From NCBI RefSeq assembly GCF_031181385.1, contig NZ_JAPSKV010000006.1, positions 130,379 to 194,378 on the forward strand: 64,000 bases of DNA, read 5' to 3'. Positions 38,161 through 47,019 of this stretch are shown here, in pieces (the stretch's first letter is position 1; every line of letters begins with the position of its first letter). The position numbers and the translations under genes are program-made. The notes beneath the pieces are model-generated. The model was not told where the DNA came from and did no database searches. It saw only the letters and a list, made by a program, of their open reading frames with translations. This stretch comes from Fredinandcohnia onubensis. GTDB lineage: Bacteria > Bacillota > Bacilli > Bacillales > Bacillaceae_L.

Positions 38161-39009
38161 ATGATCTATATTGGTGTAACTGGCTGGGGTGACCATGATA
38201 GTCTCTATACAGCAGGAACCTCACCAGGTGATAAACTGAAGGAATATGCCGGTCATTTTCCAATCGTCGAGGTGGATGCGTCTTTCTATGCGATTCAGCC
38301 TAAACGTAATGTGGAAAAATGGCTGAAAGACACACCTGAATCTTTTCAATTCATTGTTAAAGCTTATCAAGGAATGACAGGTCATCAACGTGGTGAGATT
38401 CCATTTGAAACAAAGGAAGACATGTTTGATGCCTTTCGTTTGTCACTTGAACCTTATCAACAAGTAAATAAGCTCGCCATGGTTTTATTTCAATTTCCAC
38501 CATGGTATGATTGTAAACGTGAAAATGTAGACTACTTAAGGTGGTGCAAGCAGCAGATGGGAGAAATTCCTGTAGCTCTTGAATTCCGCCACCAATCATG
38601 GTTTTCACCACAACTAAAACAACAAACATTACAGTTTATGGAAAAAGAAGGCTGGATACATAGTATTTGTGATGAGCCGCAGGCATGCCAAGGGTCAATC
38701 CCGACAGTCCTCCATCCAACAAATCAACAAAAAACACTCGTACGTTTCCATGGCAGAAACGTCCATGGCTGGACAAAGCCAAAAGAAGGCAATTGGCGTG
38801 ATGTTCGTTATTTATATAAGTATAATAAAGAAGAGCTAGAAGAATGGATTCACCACGTTCAGGAACTTAATCAAACAAGTGAAACCATCTACGTATTGTT
38901 CAATAACAACTCAGGTGGAGATGCAGCAGACAATGCTAAGCAATTTATCGATATGCTCGGAATCGAATATCGAGGTCTAGCCCCGAGGCAATTAGACTTT
39001 TTTAGTTAG
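38161..39009 (+). CDS. yunF: DUF72 family protein YunF
   Basis: A 282-residue TIM-barrel-like DUF72 protein. The ATG 38161 follows AGGAGGTGA. Conserved family elements: IGVTGWGDHD at the N-terminus, YAGHFPIVEVDASFYAIQ (around 32-50), FQFPPWY, EFRHQSWF and YVLFNNNSGGDAADNA at the C-terminal end. The biochemical role of DUF72 is not known. In B. subtilis yunF lies near yunD and yunE, agreeing with the order here. Confidence 0.9.
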   Translation: MIYIGVTGWGDHDSLYTAGTSPGDKLKEYAGHFPIVEVDASFYAIQPKRNVEKWLKDTPESFQFIVKAYQGMTGHQRGEIPFETKEDMFDAFRLSLEPYQQVNKLAMVLFQFPPWYDCKRENVDYLRWCKQQMGEIPVALEFRHQSWFSPQLKQQTLQFMEKEGWIHSICDEPQACQGSIPTVLHPTNQQKTLVRFHGRNVHGWTKPKEGNWRDVRYLYKYNKEELEEWIHHVQELNQTSETIYVLFNNNSGGDAADNAKQFIDMLGIEYRGLAPRQLDFFS

Positions 39010-39105
39010 TACAAGCTATAAGCATATTTTAGATTACATACATAAGTGAGGTACCTAAGGTGGAAAGTCCACAGCATTTTAATCAGGCAGAAGGAGGTGT
39101 AGGGA

Positions 39106-40509
39106 TTGATTGAAACCGTACATATTTATCACACAAACGATCTCCATAGCCATTTTGACCGATGGCCTAAAATCACAAAATATATCACAGAAATGAGAAA
39201 TCTGCATCAAGCAAACAATGAGGAAATGCTCTTAATCGATATCGGTGACCATATTGATCGCTTTCATCCGATTTCTGAAGCATCCCATGGTAAAACGAAT
39301 GTTCAACTCTTAAACCAGCTTCAATACGATTATGCTACTATCGGTAACAACGAAGGGATTACGATGTCTTATGAACATCTGGATTCCTTATATGACGAGG
39401 CAGAATTTAAGGTGTTGCTTGCAAATCTATTCGACCGAGATGGGAAGCTACCTAACTGGGCAGATCCTTACTATATTCATGTCTTGCCAAGTGGATTTAG
39501 GATCGGAATCATCGGTTTAACGGTTCATTATATTGGGCTTTATAAGCTGCTCGGCTGGAACGTCAAAGACCCTTTGGTTATCCTACAAGAAACAATCAAT
39601 GAATTAAAAGACAAAACAGATATGATTCTTTTGATGTCCCACTTAGGAATCAATGAGGATGAGCAAATTGCAAGAGATTTCCCAGATGTTGACGTGCTAC
39701 TTGGTGGCCATACACATCATCTTTTAGAAAATGGGAAGAGAATCAATAACACACTTCTATGCTGTGCGCAAAAATACGGGAATTATATCGGACATGTCAC
39801 TCTTAAAATTGATACTGAACACAAAAGGCTTATTGAAAGTGCTGCAAATGTAATCCCTACGAAAACATTGTCAGAAAGTAAGGAAACAACTGAAATCCTT
39901 TCAGAGTACATGGCAAAAAGTATACACACCTTACAACATGATGTTGTTGCTGAGATTGAACAACCACTTCTAAGTGACTGGTTTGCGGAAAACTCATTTT
40001 CCAAGCTTTTAGCTGAGGTGCTTCGAGAATGGTGTGGAGGAGACATATCCATGGTGAACGCAGGGCTATTGCTTGACTCGCTTCCAATAGGAAAGGTAAC
40101 AAGAGAAGACTTGCATCGAATTTGTCCACATCCTATTAATCCATGTAAGGTCTGGGTTAAGGGAGATGAGCTGAAGGAAATCATTTTACAGGCAAACACG
40201 AAGGAAATGGAAAATCTCAATATAAAAGGTCTAGGCTTCCGTGGAAAGGTAATGGGCAAAATGGTATATGACGGTGTAGAGCTTAAAACCTCAAAGCTTT
40301 CGGATGGATTAGACCATATTACCGATATTAAAGTCAATGGGGAGGAGCTAGATCCCGATATAACGTATTCAATCGCTACGATTGATATGTTCACATTCGG
40401 ATCACTTTTTCCTGCCATACGGGATGCTAAGGATAAAAAATACTATATGCCAGAATTCTTACGAGATCTTTTAGCTGAAAAATTAAAAACAATCAGCAAA
40501 ACGTTCTAA
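39106..40509 (+). CDS. yunD: bifunctional metallophosphatase / 5'-nucleotidase-like protein YunD
   Basis: A 467-residue protein of the 5'-nucleotidase/UshA type. The metal-binding motifs are HTNDLHSHF (about 8-16), GDHIDRF, GNNEG, and GGHTHH (about 202-207); the C-terminal domain holds substrate residues around AGLLLDSLPIG. The start is TTG 39106 with AAGGAGGTG six bases upstream. There is no signal peptide, so unlike UshA it is cytoplasmic. Bacillus YunD is of this type and its substrate is not established. Confidence 0.91.
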   Translation: MIETVHIYHTNDLHSHFDRWPKITKYITEMRNLHQANNEEMLLIDIGDHIDRFHPISEASHGKTNVQLLNQLQYDYATIGNNEGITMSYEHLDSLYDEAEFKVLLANLFDRDGKLPNWADPYYIHVLPSGFRIGIIGLTVHYIGLYKLLGWNVKDPLVILQETINELKDKTDMILLMSHLGINEDEQIARDFPDVDVLLGGHTHHLLENGKRINNTLLCCAQKYGNYIGHVTLKIDTEHKRLIESAANVIPTKTLSESKETTEILSEYMAKSIHTLQHDVVAEIEQPLLSDWFAENSFSKLLAEVLREWCGGDISMVNAGLLLDSLPIGKVTREDLHRICPHPINPCKVWVKGDELKEIILQANTKEMENLNIKGLGFRGKVMGKMVYDGVELKTSKLSDGLDHITDIKVNGEELDPDITYSIATIDMFTFGSLFPAIRDAKDKKYYMPEFLRDLLAEKLKTISKTF

Positions 40510-40619
40510 AGATACTTAGTCAAAAGAATTAGAGAAAGATAGGTCTATGACTAGTACCATTTCAAACACAAATCACTTTCCCGTTACATAAATTAGTTAG
40601 GGAAAGGAGTGTGCTAGGA

Positions 40620-40922
40620 ATGGTCTCAATGACACCAATAGTAATTGATAATCATCAATTTACAGCCATTACCGTTAAACTACCTAAGACAAATTTTATG
40701 GCAGTCACAAATGAAAATGGCTATATTATGTGTGGAGCTCTCGACGTTGCACTGTTGAATGAAAAACTTAAAGAACGAGGCATTATTGCTGGTAGGGCAG
40801 TTGGTGTTCGTACAATCGAGCAATTACTGGATGCCCCTCTTGAATCAATTACGATTGAAGCCGAAAACCGAGGCATTACAGTAGGAATGAAAGGCAAAGA
40901 CGCCCTACTAAAAATGATCTAA
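40620..40922 (+). CDS. yunC: DUF1805 family protein YunC
   Basis: A 100-residue protein of DUF1805. The ATG at 40620 lies ten bases after AAAGGAG; a GTG at 40611 is too close, and ATG 40629 is a second option. The conserved stretch KTNFMAVTNENGYIMCGALDVALLN and RAVGVRTIEQLLDAPL match B. subtilis YunC by memory. It forms a swivelling beta/alpha fold in a solved structure; function unknown. It precedes yunB as in B. subtilis order. Confidence 0.9.
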   Translation: MVSMTPIVIDNHQFTAITVKLPKTNFMAVTNENGYIMCGALDVALLNEKLKERGIIAGRAVGVRTIEQLLDAPLESITIEAENRGITVGMKGKDALLKMI

Positions 40923-40998
40923 AATTAACCTGAGAAGGTATACCATATAAAAGAATCTTGCATCACTTAAGTGTTGTCGAACAAAATAGTTATCGTAC

Positions 40999-41039
40999 AT
41001 CCCCCCCTACTTGCATACACATAGCTTGTAAGGGGGGAT
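40999..41039 (+). promoter_or_regulatory. hairpin covering the yunB ribosome binding site
   Basis: ATCCCCCC (40999-41006) pairs perfectly with GGGGGGAT (41032-41039), extended by TAC/GTA and GC/GC with three mismatches. The G run is the yunB ribosome binding site, seven bases before its TTG start. As it is followed by TTTTCG it could also end yunC transcription. Either way yunB translation would be affected. Confidence 0.6.
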
Positions 41040-41045
41040 TTTCGT

Positions 41046-41804
41046 TTGGGAAAGTACAAAGCTCGTCTACAACCAAGAAGGAAAGGGCCCTTGCCTTTCC
41101 GCTACGTCTTTATATTAACATTTGTATTTTTTATTCTCTCGACTGTTATTGGTTTATTCATTATTAACAAAGCGATAGAGCCAGCACTTATGGCATATGC
41201 TGAAAATGAAACAAAGAAGGTTGCTGCAACAGTTATTAAAAACGCTATTAACCAACAATTAAACGAGGAAGAATTAGTCCAAGAGGATCTAAGTATTGTA
41301 CAAACGGATGAAAATGGGAAAGTGATTAGCTATAATACTCAGGTTGTCAATAAAATGGCGACAAAGACACTCGGAAATATTGAGCGATACTTAAAGTATG
41401 TAAATGAAGGTGAAGTTAATAAACTTGAATATCCTGATTTAGAAATTGAGACGGATGATGCAAGTGGACAAACGGGCTTTGTTTTTAAAGTACCCCTTGG
41501 GGAAGCAACAAATAATGCCCTCTTGGGAAACTTAGGTCCGGAAATACCGATTCGTTTTCATATGATTGGATTTGGGGAAACAACGCCACAAGGAAGAATT
41601 GACGAGTGGGGAATTAATAATGGGTGGTTTCAATATAATGTTCTTGCGACAGTGACGATGCAGGTTATTTTACCTTTCTCAACAGGAGAGGTTGAAATTG
41701 AAACCATTATCCCCGTTATCAATCAAAACATTTTACATGATGTTCCAGATTTCTATAATAACGGTGGGGAATCATCTCCTTCTATAGAGATACCGACAAA
41801 TTAG
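41046..41804 (+). CDS. yunB: sporulation protein YunB
   Basis: A 252-residue protein with a basic cytoplasmic leader (PRRKGPLPFR), one transmembrane helix (about 20-45) and an external domain. The start is TTG 41046, after GGGGGGATTTTCG. YunB is a mother-cell sporulation protein under sigma-E in B. subtilis, required for normal spore formation, conserved in endospore formers. The domain has VFKVPLGEATNNALLGNLGPEIPIRF, which I recognise as the family core. lytH, another sporulation gene (yunA), is 4 kb away; in B. subtilis they are adjacent, so the two transporters are inserted between. Confidence 0.9.
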   Translation: MGKYKARLQPRRKGPLPFRYVFILTFVFFILSTVIGLFIINKAIEPALMAYAENETKKVAATVIKNAINQQLNEEELVQEDLSIVQTDENGKVISYNTQVVNKMATKTLGNIERYLKYVNEGEVNKLEYPDLEIETDDASGQTGFVFKVPLGEATNNALLGNLGPEIPIRFHMIGFGETTPQGRIDEWGINNGWFQYNVLATVTMQVILPFSTGEVEIETIIPVINQNILHDVPDFYNNGGESSPSIEIPTN

Positions 41805-41827
41805 CAAAAAATACTATACTAGAATAG

Positions 41828-41856
41828 TTGAATCTAAGCGAAAAATCGTATATACT
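41828..41856 (+). promoter_or_regulatory. promoter of the lysine riboswitch leader
   Basis: TTGAAT, 17-bp spacer, TATACT, some 40 bp before the aptamer. Confidence 0.65.
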
Positions 41857-41892
41857 AGCGAAGGAATTAATAAATGAATACACCACCTTATC

Positions 41893-42142
41893 GGATCGAT
41901 GGGGTAGAGGTGCAGAAAATAAGAGTAAACTATGTGAGGATGACAACGTAGACCATAGTTGAAAGGATTTTTTGCCGAAGCAAAAATAAACTCGTCAATG
42001 TTATTTTTGTTGGGGTTGCCTTGAAAAAGGGTAACACTGTCATTATAGAAATGATCTATAATGGAGGGCTACTGATCGTGATGGAGGATAACATAACATT
42101 ACGGAGAGTAATGATAGTTATTTTCTATCATACTCTCTTTTT
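41893..42142 (+). promoter_or_regulatory. lysine riboswitch (L box) upstream of the NhaC-family gene
   Basis: Consensus L-box elements appear in order: GGGGTAGAGGTGC, AAGAGTAAACTATG, TAGTTGAAAGGATTTTTTGCCGAAGC, then CTCGTCAATG, TTGTTGGGG, AAGGGTAACACTGTCATTATAG, and AATGGAGGGCTACTGATC. An expression platform follows: GAGAGTA-A-TGATAG with CTATCA-TACTCTC (42104-42137, one bulged A) and a TTTTT tail, a terminator. Lysine binding should therefore stop transcription before the NhaC gene. Confidence 0.93.
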
Positions 42143-42204
42143 GTCTTCTAAAGAGTATCTTCTTTCACCACGCCCTCCATAAAAATACTTGGAGGAATCA
42201 CATC

Positions 42205-43788
42205 ATGTCTGGAACAATATATTCAATTATCCCACCAATCATTGCACTTCTCATGGTTATTTTAACAAGAAGAGTTTTACTATCACTTGGAGTCGGCATT
42301 GTATCGGCCGCCTTCGTATTACATGGAAATGTACTTAAGAATGAAGGAGTCGGAGCTTGGCTGCAAGACGTTTTACTTACAATCTGGAATAGCATTAAAG
42401 GAGTCTTTGTTTCAGAAGGCGCACTTAATACTTGGAATGTATATATTATTTTATTTTTATTCCTATTAGGAGTTATCACTGCCTTTATCTCCATTTCTGG
42501 CGGTAGTCGTGCCTTTGGTGAATGGGCCCAAACAAAAGTAAGAACAAGAACGGGTGCACAGCTTTTAGCTGCTGTTTTAGGTATTATTATTTTTATTGAT
42601 GATTATTTTAATGCTTTGGCTGTTGGACAAGTAAGTAGACCAATTACAGACCGGAATAAGGTTTCTCGTGCAAAGCTAGCTTATATTATTGATTCAACAT
42701 CCGCTCCAATTTGTGTTGTCTCACCGATTTCCAGCTGGGGTGCTTATATTATCGCAATCTTGGCACCTATTTTGGTCACACATGGAGTAGCAGAGTATTC
42801 ACCATTATCTGCTTTTATTCAAATGATTCCGTTAAATCTATATGTATTGGTTTCGATTTTAATGGTAATAGCTGTAGCCGTCTTTAATATTAATTTTGGT
42901 AGTATGAAAACCCATGAAAACCGTGCACTAACAACTGGGGAAGTAACAGACCCTGAAAAACCGGTATTAGGGGAATTAAAGCAGGAATTACCTCAAAGTG
43001 AGAAAGGTACTGTCGGTGATTTAGTTTGGCCGATTATTGCATTAGTTGTCGGTACGGTTGGATCCTTATTAGGGACAGGCTACAAAGCTTCTGAAGGCGA
43101 TATAACCATTTTTACGATTTTTGAAAATACTGATGTAACAGGTTCGCTATTATCCGGTGGAATCCTAGGGATTATTGTTACACTTATTTTGTTCTTTGTT
43201 CAAGTTTTCGCGAAAAAGGCTTTAAACATTGGACTTCTTCCTAAGGGAATAGTTGAAGGGATAAAATCAATGCTCCCTGCTGTATACATTTTACTATTTG
43301 CTTGGGTAATTGTTGACTTAATTGGACAAATTGAAACAGGAAAATATCTGGCAAGCCTTGTAGAAAGGTCAAATTTAAATATAGCATTTTTACCAGTGAT
43401 ATTATTTGTTGTAGCAGGATTTATGGCGTTTGCAACTGGAACGTCTTGGGGAACCTTTGGGATGATGCTTCCGATTGCAGGAGACATTGCAGCTGCTTCA
43501 GATATTAATTTATTACTTCCAGCCTTAGCTGCTGTACTAGCGGGTTCCGTGTTTGGTGATCATTGCTCACCAATATCGGATACAACTATTCTTTCCTCTA
43601 CTGGAGCCGGAAGCCATCATATTGATCATGTAATGACACAGCTACCCTATGCCGTCACTTCTGCCGTTATCGCTGTAGTCGGATATATAGTACTAGGTCT
43701 AACAGGCAGTACCCTATTAGGAGTGCTTACTACCATAGTATTATTTGTTATTTTTGTTTTTACAATGAAAAACAGACAAAACGCATAG
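42205..43788 (+). CDS. NhaC-family transporter under lysine control (likely lysine uptake)
   Basis: A 527-residue membrane protein with about 12 helices of the NhaC Na+/H+ antiporter family (IDDYFNALAVGQVSRPITD; FGDHCSPISDTTILSSTGAG near the C-terminus). The ATG has TTGGAGGAATC upstream. Its leader is a lysine riboswitch, so it is best read as a lysine transporter rather than a sodium/proton antiporter; regulon studies of lysine riboswitches made the same assignment for NhaC-type genes. Not proven for this protein. Monocistronic. Confidence 0.92.
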   Translation: MSGTIYSIIPPIIALLMVILTRRVLLSLGVGIVSAAFVLHGNVLKNEGVGAWLQDVLLTIWNSIKGVFVSEGALNTWNVYIILFLFLLGVITAFISISGGSRAFGEWAQTKVRTRTGAQLLAAVLGIIIFIDDYFNALAVGQVSRPITDRNKVSRAKLAYIIDSTSAPICVVSPISSWGAYIIAILAPILVTHGVAEYSPLSAFIQMIPLNLYVLVSILMVIAVAVFNINFGSMKTHENRALTTGEVTDPEKPVLGELKQELPQSEKGTVGDLVWPIIALVVGTVGSLLGTGYKASEGDITIFTIFENTDVTGSLLSGGILGIIVTLILFFVQVFAKKALNIGLLPKGIVEGIKSMLPAVYILLFAWVIVDLIGQIETGKYLASLVERSNLNIAFLPVILFVVAGFMAFATGTSWGTFGMMLPIAGDIAAASDINLLLPALAAVLAGSVFGDHCSPISDTTILSSTGAGSHHIDHVMTQLPYAVTSAVIAVVGYIVLGLTGSTLLGVLTTIVLFVIFVFTMKNRQNA

Positions 43789-43832
43789 AATTACTATTCA
43801 AATGTTAACAATCGAACTTAACTAGTATATAA

Positions 43833-43867
43833 GAGACAAAGGGAATTAGAACCTTTGTCTCTTTTTT
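43833..43867 (+). terminator. terminator after the NhaC-family gene
   Basis: GAGACAAAGG/CCTTTGTCTC, 10-bp perfect stem, 9-nt loop, TTTTTT tail. Confidence 0.92.
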
Positions 43868-43898
43868 GTTAAAAGTAAATTTCATTTTAAAATAACTT

Positions 43899-43927
43899 TT
43901 GACATAGAGATAAAGACTGGCTATACT
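43899..43927 (+). promoter_or_regulatory. strong sigma-A promoter of the NSS gene
   Basis: TTGACA, 17-bp spacer, TATACT: near consensus. The leader to the start codon is about 100 nt and shows no riboswitch I know. Confidence 0.75.
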
Positions 43928-44037
43928 AATAAATAGATTATAAAAAATAATCTGAAAATAGAAAAATTTCCAACATAAGCCTAGTACTAAATGACTAATA
44001 CGGTAACGGGCTAAAGCGGGAAAGGGGAGGTTTGTTT

Positions 44038-45579
44038 ATGGATAATCGTCCACAGTGGGGGACACGGGCAGGATTCGTAATGGCTGCAATCGGTTCTGCG
44101 GTTGGTTTAGGTAATATATGGAGATTTCCATATGTTGCTTATGAAAATGGAGGAGGCGCATTCTTTCTACCGTACCTATTTGCGATTTTAACAGCTGGAA
44201 TACCAATCCTAATTCTAGAATTTACAATCGGACAAAAGTTTAGAGGATCAGCACCTTTGTCATTTTTCCGTTTAAATAAAAAGTTAGAATGGCTTGGGTG
44301 GTGGCAGGTATTAATTTCTTTCGTAATTGCCACCTATTATGCAGTCATTATCGCATGGGCAATTTCGTATACTTTCTTCTCATTTAATAAAGCATGGGGA
44401 GAAGATACAGGAGGATTCCTATTCTCTAAATACTTGCATTTAGCTGAAACTCCTGGAGACATAGGAGCACCAGTACTTGGGGTTTTTGGACCTTTAGTTG
44501 TTGTTTGGGCAATTACACTATTTATTCTATTTAAAGGCGTGAAGAAGGGGATTGAAAAAGCAAATAAAATTTTCATTCCTACACTATTAGTTATTTTTAC
44601 AATTATCGTTATTCGTGCAGTAACACTTGAAGGAGCAAGTACGGGACTAAATTCATTCTTCCAACCTAACTGGGATAAGATCATGTCTGGAGAGGTTTGG
44701 GTAGCGGCATACGGACACATTTTCTTTAGTTTATCAATTGGTTTTGCAATTATGATTACTTATGCAAGTTATTTACCTAAAAAGTCCGATGTAGTAAACA
44801 ATGCATTTATTACCGGTTTTGCGAACTCAGGTTTTGAACTGTTAGCAGGTATAGGGGTATTCGCTGCATTAGGCTTTATGGCAGCGCAAGCGAACGTACC
44901 TGTAGAAGAAGTAGCAAGTGCAGGGGTAGGTCTAGCATTTGCGGTCTTCCCGCAAATTATTAACCAAATGCCATTTGGTGAATTTTTCGGAGCGCTTTTC
45001 TTTTTATCGTTAGTATTTGCCGGATTAACATCACTTATTTCGATTTGTGAAGTGTTCATTGCTGCAGTTCAGGACAAATTTAATCTTACACGTAACAAGG
45101 CAGTTATATATGGTGCAGGGTTAGCATCACTTATTTCAATCCTATACTCTACAAATGGAGGCTTATACTTCCTAGATGTAGTTGACTATTTCATTAACCA
45201 ATTTGGTATTGCTGTTGCCGGATTAGTTGAAGTAATACTTATTGCTTGGGTATTCAAGCAAATGAATCCATTACAAGCACACGCAAATGCAATCTCGGAT
45301 ATTCGTGCAGGTGGATGGTGGAAGATTTGTTTAGGCGTAATAACACCAGTCGTTTTAGGATATATGATGTTTGATTTATTCAAACAAAATATCCTTCAAC
45401 AATTTGATAATGCAACTGGAAACTATGAAGGGTATGCAACTTCATTTATACTCTTCCCAGGGGTTTTCATTGCAGCAGGAGTCATTATACTAGGAATTGT
45501 GTTCTCACTTAAAAAGTGGGGTAGTGCAGCTTTAAATGACAACTATTCTTCTGGTAGTGACAAGGAGGTAGGACTATGA
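44038..45579 (+). CDS. NSS-family sodium-dependent amino acid transporter (MetP-like)
   Basis: A 513-residue neurotransmitter:sodium symporter with about 12 helices. The TM1 signature GSAVGLGNIWRFPYVAYENGGGAFFLPYL (residues about 18-46) and GFANSGFELLAGIGVFAALGF are clear. The ATG follows AAAGGGGAGG by seven bases. The small MetS-like subunit encoded in overlap suggests a member of the group with methionine/alanine transport in Corynebacterium (MetPS). Methionine is a reasonable but unproven substrate. Confidence 0.92.
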   Translation: MDNRPQWGTRAGFVMAAIGSAVGLGNIWRFPYVAYENGGGAFFLPYLFAILTAGIPILILEFTIGQKFRGSAPLSFFRLNKKLEWLGWWQVLISFVIATYYAVIIAWAISYTFFSFNKAWGEDTGGFLFSKYLHLAETPGDIGAPVLGVFGPLVVVWAITLFILFKGVKKGIEKANKIFIPTLLVIFTIIVIRAVTLEGASTGLNSFFQPNWDKIMSGEVWVAAYGHIFFSLSIGFAIMITYASYLPKKSDVVNNAFITGFANSGFELLAGIGVFAALGFMAAQANVPVEEVASAGVGLAFAVFPQIINQMPFGEFFGALFFLSLVFAGLTSLISICEVFIAAVQDKFNLTRNKAVIYGAGLASLISILYSTNGGLYFLDVVDYFINQFGIAVAGLVEVILIAWVFKQMNPLQAHANAISDIRAGGWWKICLGVITPVVLGYMMFDLFKQNILQQFDNATGNYEGYATSFILFPGVFIAAGVIILGIVFSLKKWGSAALNDNYSSGSDKEVGL

Positions 45580-45689
45580 CCGGTGGTGCAATTGCTATGA
45601 TGATCGTTGGGATGGTTATCTTATGGGGAGGTCTAGCAGCAAGTATTGCACATGCTGCAAAAAAGGCTAAACAGGCGAAACAAGGTTAA
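45576..45689 (+). CDS. MetS-family small subunit of an NSS transporter
   Basis: A 37-residue protein with a single transmembrane helix (about residues 4-27) and a basic tail AAKKAKQAKQG. Its ATG overlaps the transporter stop (ATGA), and AAGGAGGT lies eight bases upstream. The size, composition and location match the MetS small subunit described for the methionine NSS carrier MetP of Corynebacterium. It is too short for most automatic callers. Confidence 0.9.
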   Translation: MTGGAIAMMIVGMVILWGGLAASIAHAAKKAKQAKQG

Positions 45690-45733
45690 AGAAAGAAATA
45701 AATATAAAAAGAGGGTCTAAAAGAGAACGGAAA

Positions 45734-45765
45734 AAAGGCTGTGGTAACCAATGACCACAGCCTTT
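45734..45765. terminator. bidirectional terminator
   Basis: AAAGGCTGTGG and CCACAGCCTTT flank a 10-nt loop with an A run before and a T-rich stretch after. It serves the convergent NSS/MetS genes and lytH. Confidence 0.88.
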
Positions 45766-45769
45766 CATT

Positions 45770-46765
45770 TTATTTGCGTTTTTTTGACTGTCTTTCTGAT
45801 CGTTCCCAAGCCCGAAGATGTGGATATGGATCAAAGGACCATTCTGTATATCCATTGTCTTTGTACATTCCGTAGTGAAGATGTGGAGGGAACTTTCCGG
45901 CAGTTCCTGGTGGTCCATAGCCAGAACTTCCAACAGAGCCAATCACTGTACCGGGCTCAACAACCTGCCCGATTGCAATGTCCTTTGCAAATCCATTTAA
46001 GTGGGCAAAGTAATGGTACGTATTATTTACGTCGCGGATTCCGATACGCCATCCACCAAATCGGTTCCAACCTTTCATTTCGATAATCCCATATGAGGTT
46101 GCCCTTACTGGTGTTCCGTAGCTTGCAAAGATGTCAGTACCTTCATGCATTCTACGACCTCCCCAGCCACGCGCATCTCCCCAAGTATTTTTATAGCTGT
46201 GATTATAGCCAAGAGGAACAGGAAAGGCGTGTTTATCTAAATCAAGTGTGCCATATGTTGAATAGATTTTTGCGATTCCCGTAATCAGTGAAACGGATTT
46301 GTCCCGTTTGTAATAATCCCATAAACCGATCTTGATATTATCAGGATCAGTTCCGTACGCTAAAATTTGCTCGGAAATTGTAAGTAGGATATCCTCATCA
46401 TTTGTTTGATCGGCAACACCATCCCCGTTGCCATCAAGACCAATTCCTCCAAAGAGCTGAATGCTATATGGATTCGAATCATTTGGATTTGGGTTTAAAG
46501 CCCCCGCCCAAGACTCAGGTTTAATATAAATTCCAATTAACCCAGTTTCTTTCGGAATATCCTTTCGGGCACGACGGATGCTTCTTTCATACTGGTCAAT
46601 AGCCGCATAATAGTACCAAGGAATTTGTGTTACTGTTTCCATCTTTGTATAGAGGTTCATTCGTTCCTGAAAAACTTTTTGTTGATCCTCATTTGCACTT
46701 GCATCCAAAGGCATACACGTAAAAAGTAAGCAAATAACAACTACTATACCAAGTTTTATGTTCAC
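45770..46765 (-). CDS. lytH: M23 peptidase LytH (YunA), L-Ala-D-Glu endopeptidase
   Basis: A 331-residue secreted M23 metallopeptidase. GTG 46765 is the start (AAGGAG ten bases upstream); the basic-hydrophobic signal peptide ends around ASANED. A helical N-terminal region (QERMNLYTKMETVTQIPWYYYAAIDQYE) precedes the lysostaphin-type domain with zinc ligands in MHEGTD and HLHYG. In B. subtilis LytH cuts muropeptides during cortex formation and is mother-cell expressed. Position beside the yun genes supports the name. Confidence 0.9.
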   Translation of the reverse strand: MNIKLGIVVVICLLFTCMPLDASANEDQQKVFQERMNLYTKMETVTQIPWYYYAAIDQYERSIRRARKDIPKETGLIGIYIKPESWAGALNPNPNDSNPYSIQLFGGIGLDGNGDGVADQTNDEDILLTISEQILAYGTDPDNIKIGLWDYYKRDKSVSLITGIAKIYSTYGTLDLDKHAFPVPLGYNHSYKNTWGDARGWGGRRMHEGTDIFASYGTPVRATSYGIIEMKGWNRFGGWRIGIRDVNNTYHYFAHLNGFAKDIAIGQVVEPGTVIGSVGSSGYGPPGTAGKFPPHLHYGMYKDNGYTEWSFDPYPHLRAWERSERQSKKRK

Positions 46766-46958
46766 GCATGCAAATCTCCTTTCACAAAAATAACACAAGC
46801 ATGTATTGTTCTTAAAAGCATCTATAGGTATTTAAAAGAGGAATTTGTGTAATTGAAATTAAATAAAAAGAAGTACTCTTCCCTGTTAGTTTGTTAAATA
46901 ATCTCACTTTCATAATCACTAATTGTTGGAAGCTAAATAATACAAATAAATCGAATAC

Positions 46959-46988
46959 TTGGATTCTTAAAGAAGTTAGGAGTATAAT
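46959..46988 (+). promoter_or_regulatory. likely promoter of lipA
   Basis: TTGGAT, 18-bp spacer, TATAAT, about 30 bp before the start codon. Confidence 0.5.
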
Positions 46989-47019
46989 AGGGATAGCCTT
47001 TGCAATGGAGTGATGAAGT

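Noticed and set aside
39783-40418. 211-codon open frame antisense to yunD
   Set aside because: Mirror frame inside a well supported gene.
43868-44037. Riboswitch in the NSS transporter leader
   Set aside because: The leader is only about 100 nt and has no conserved aptamer elements or terminator.
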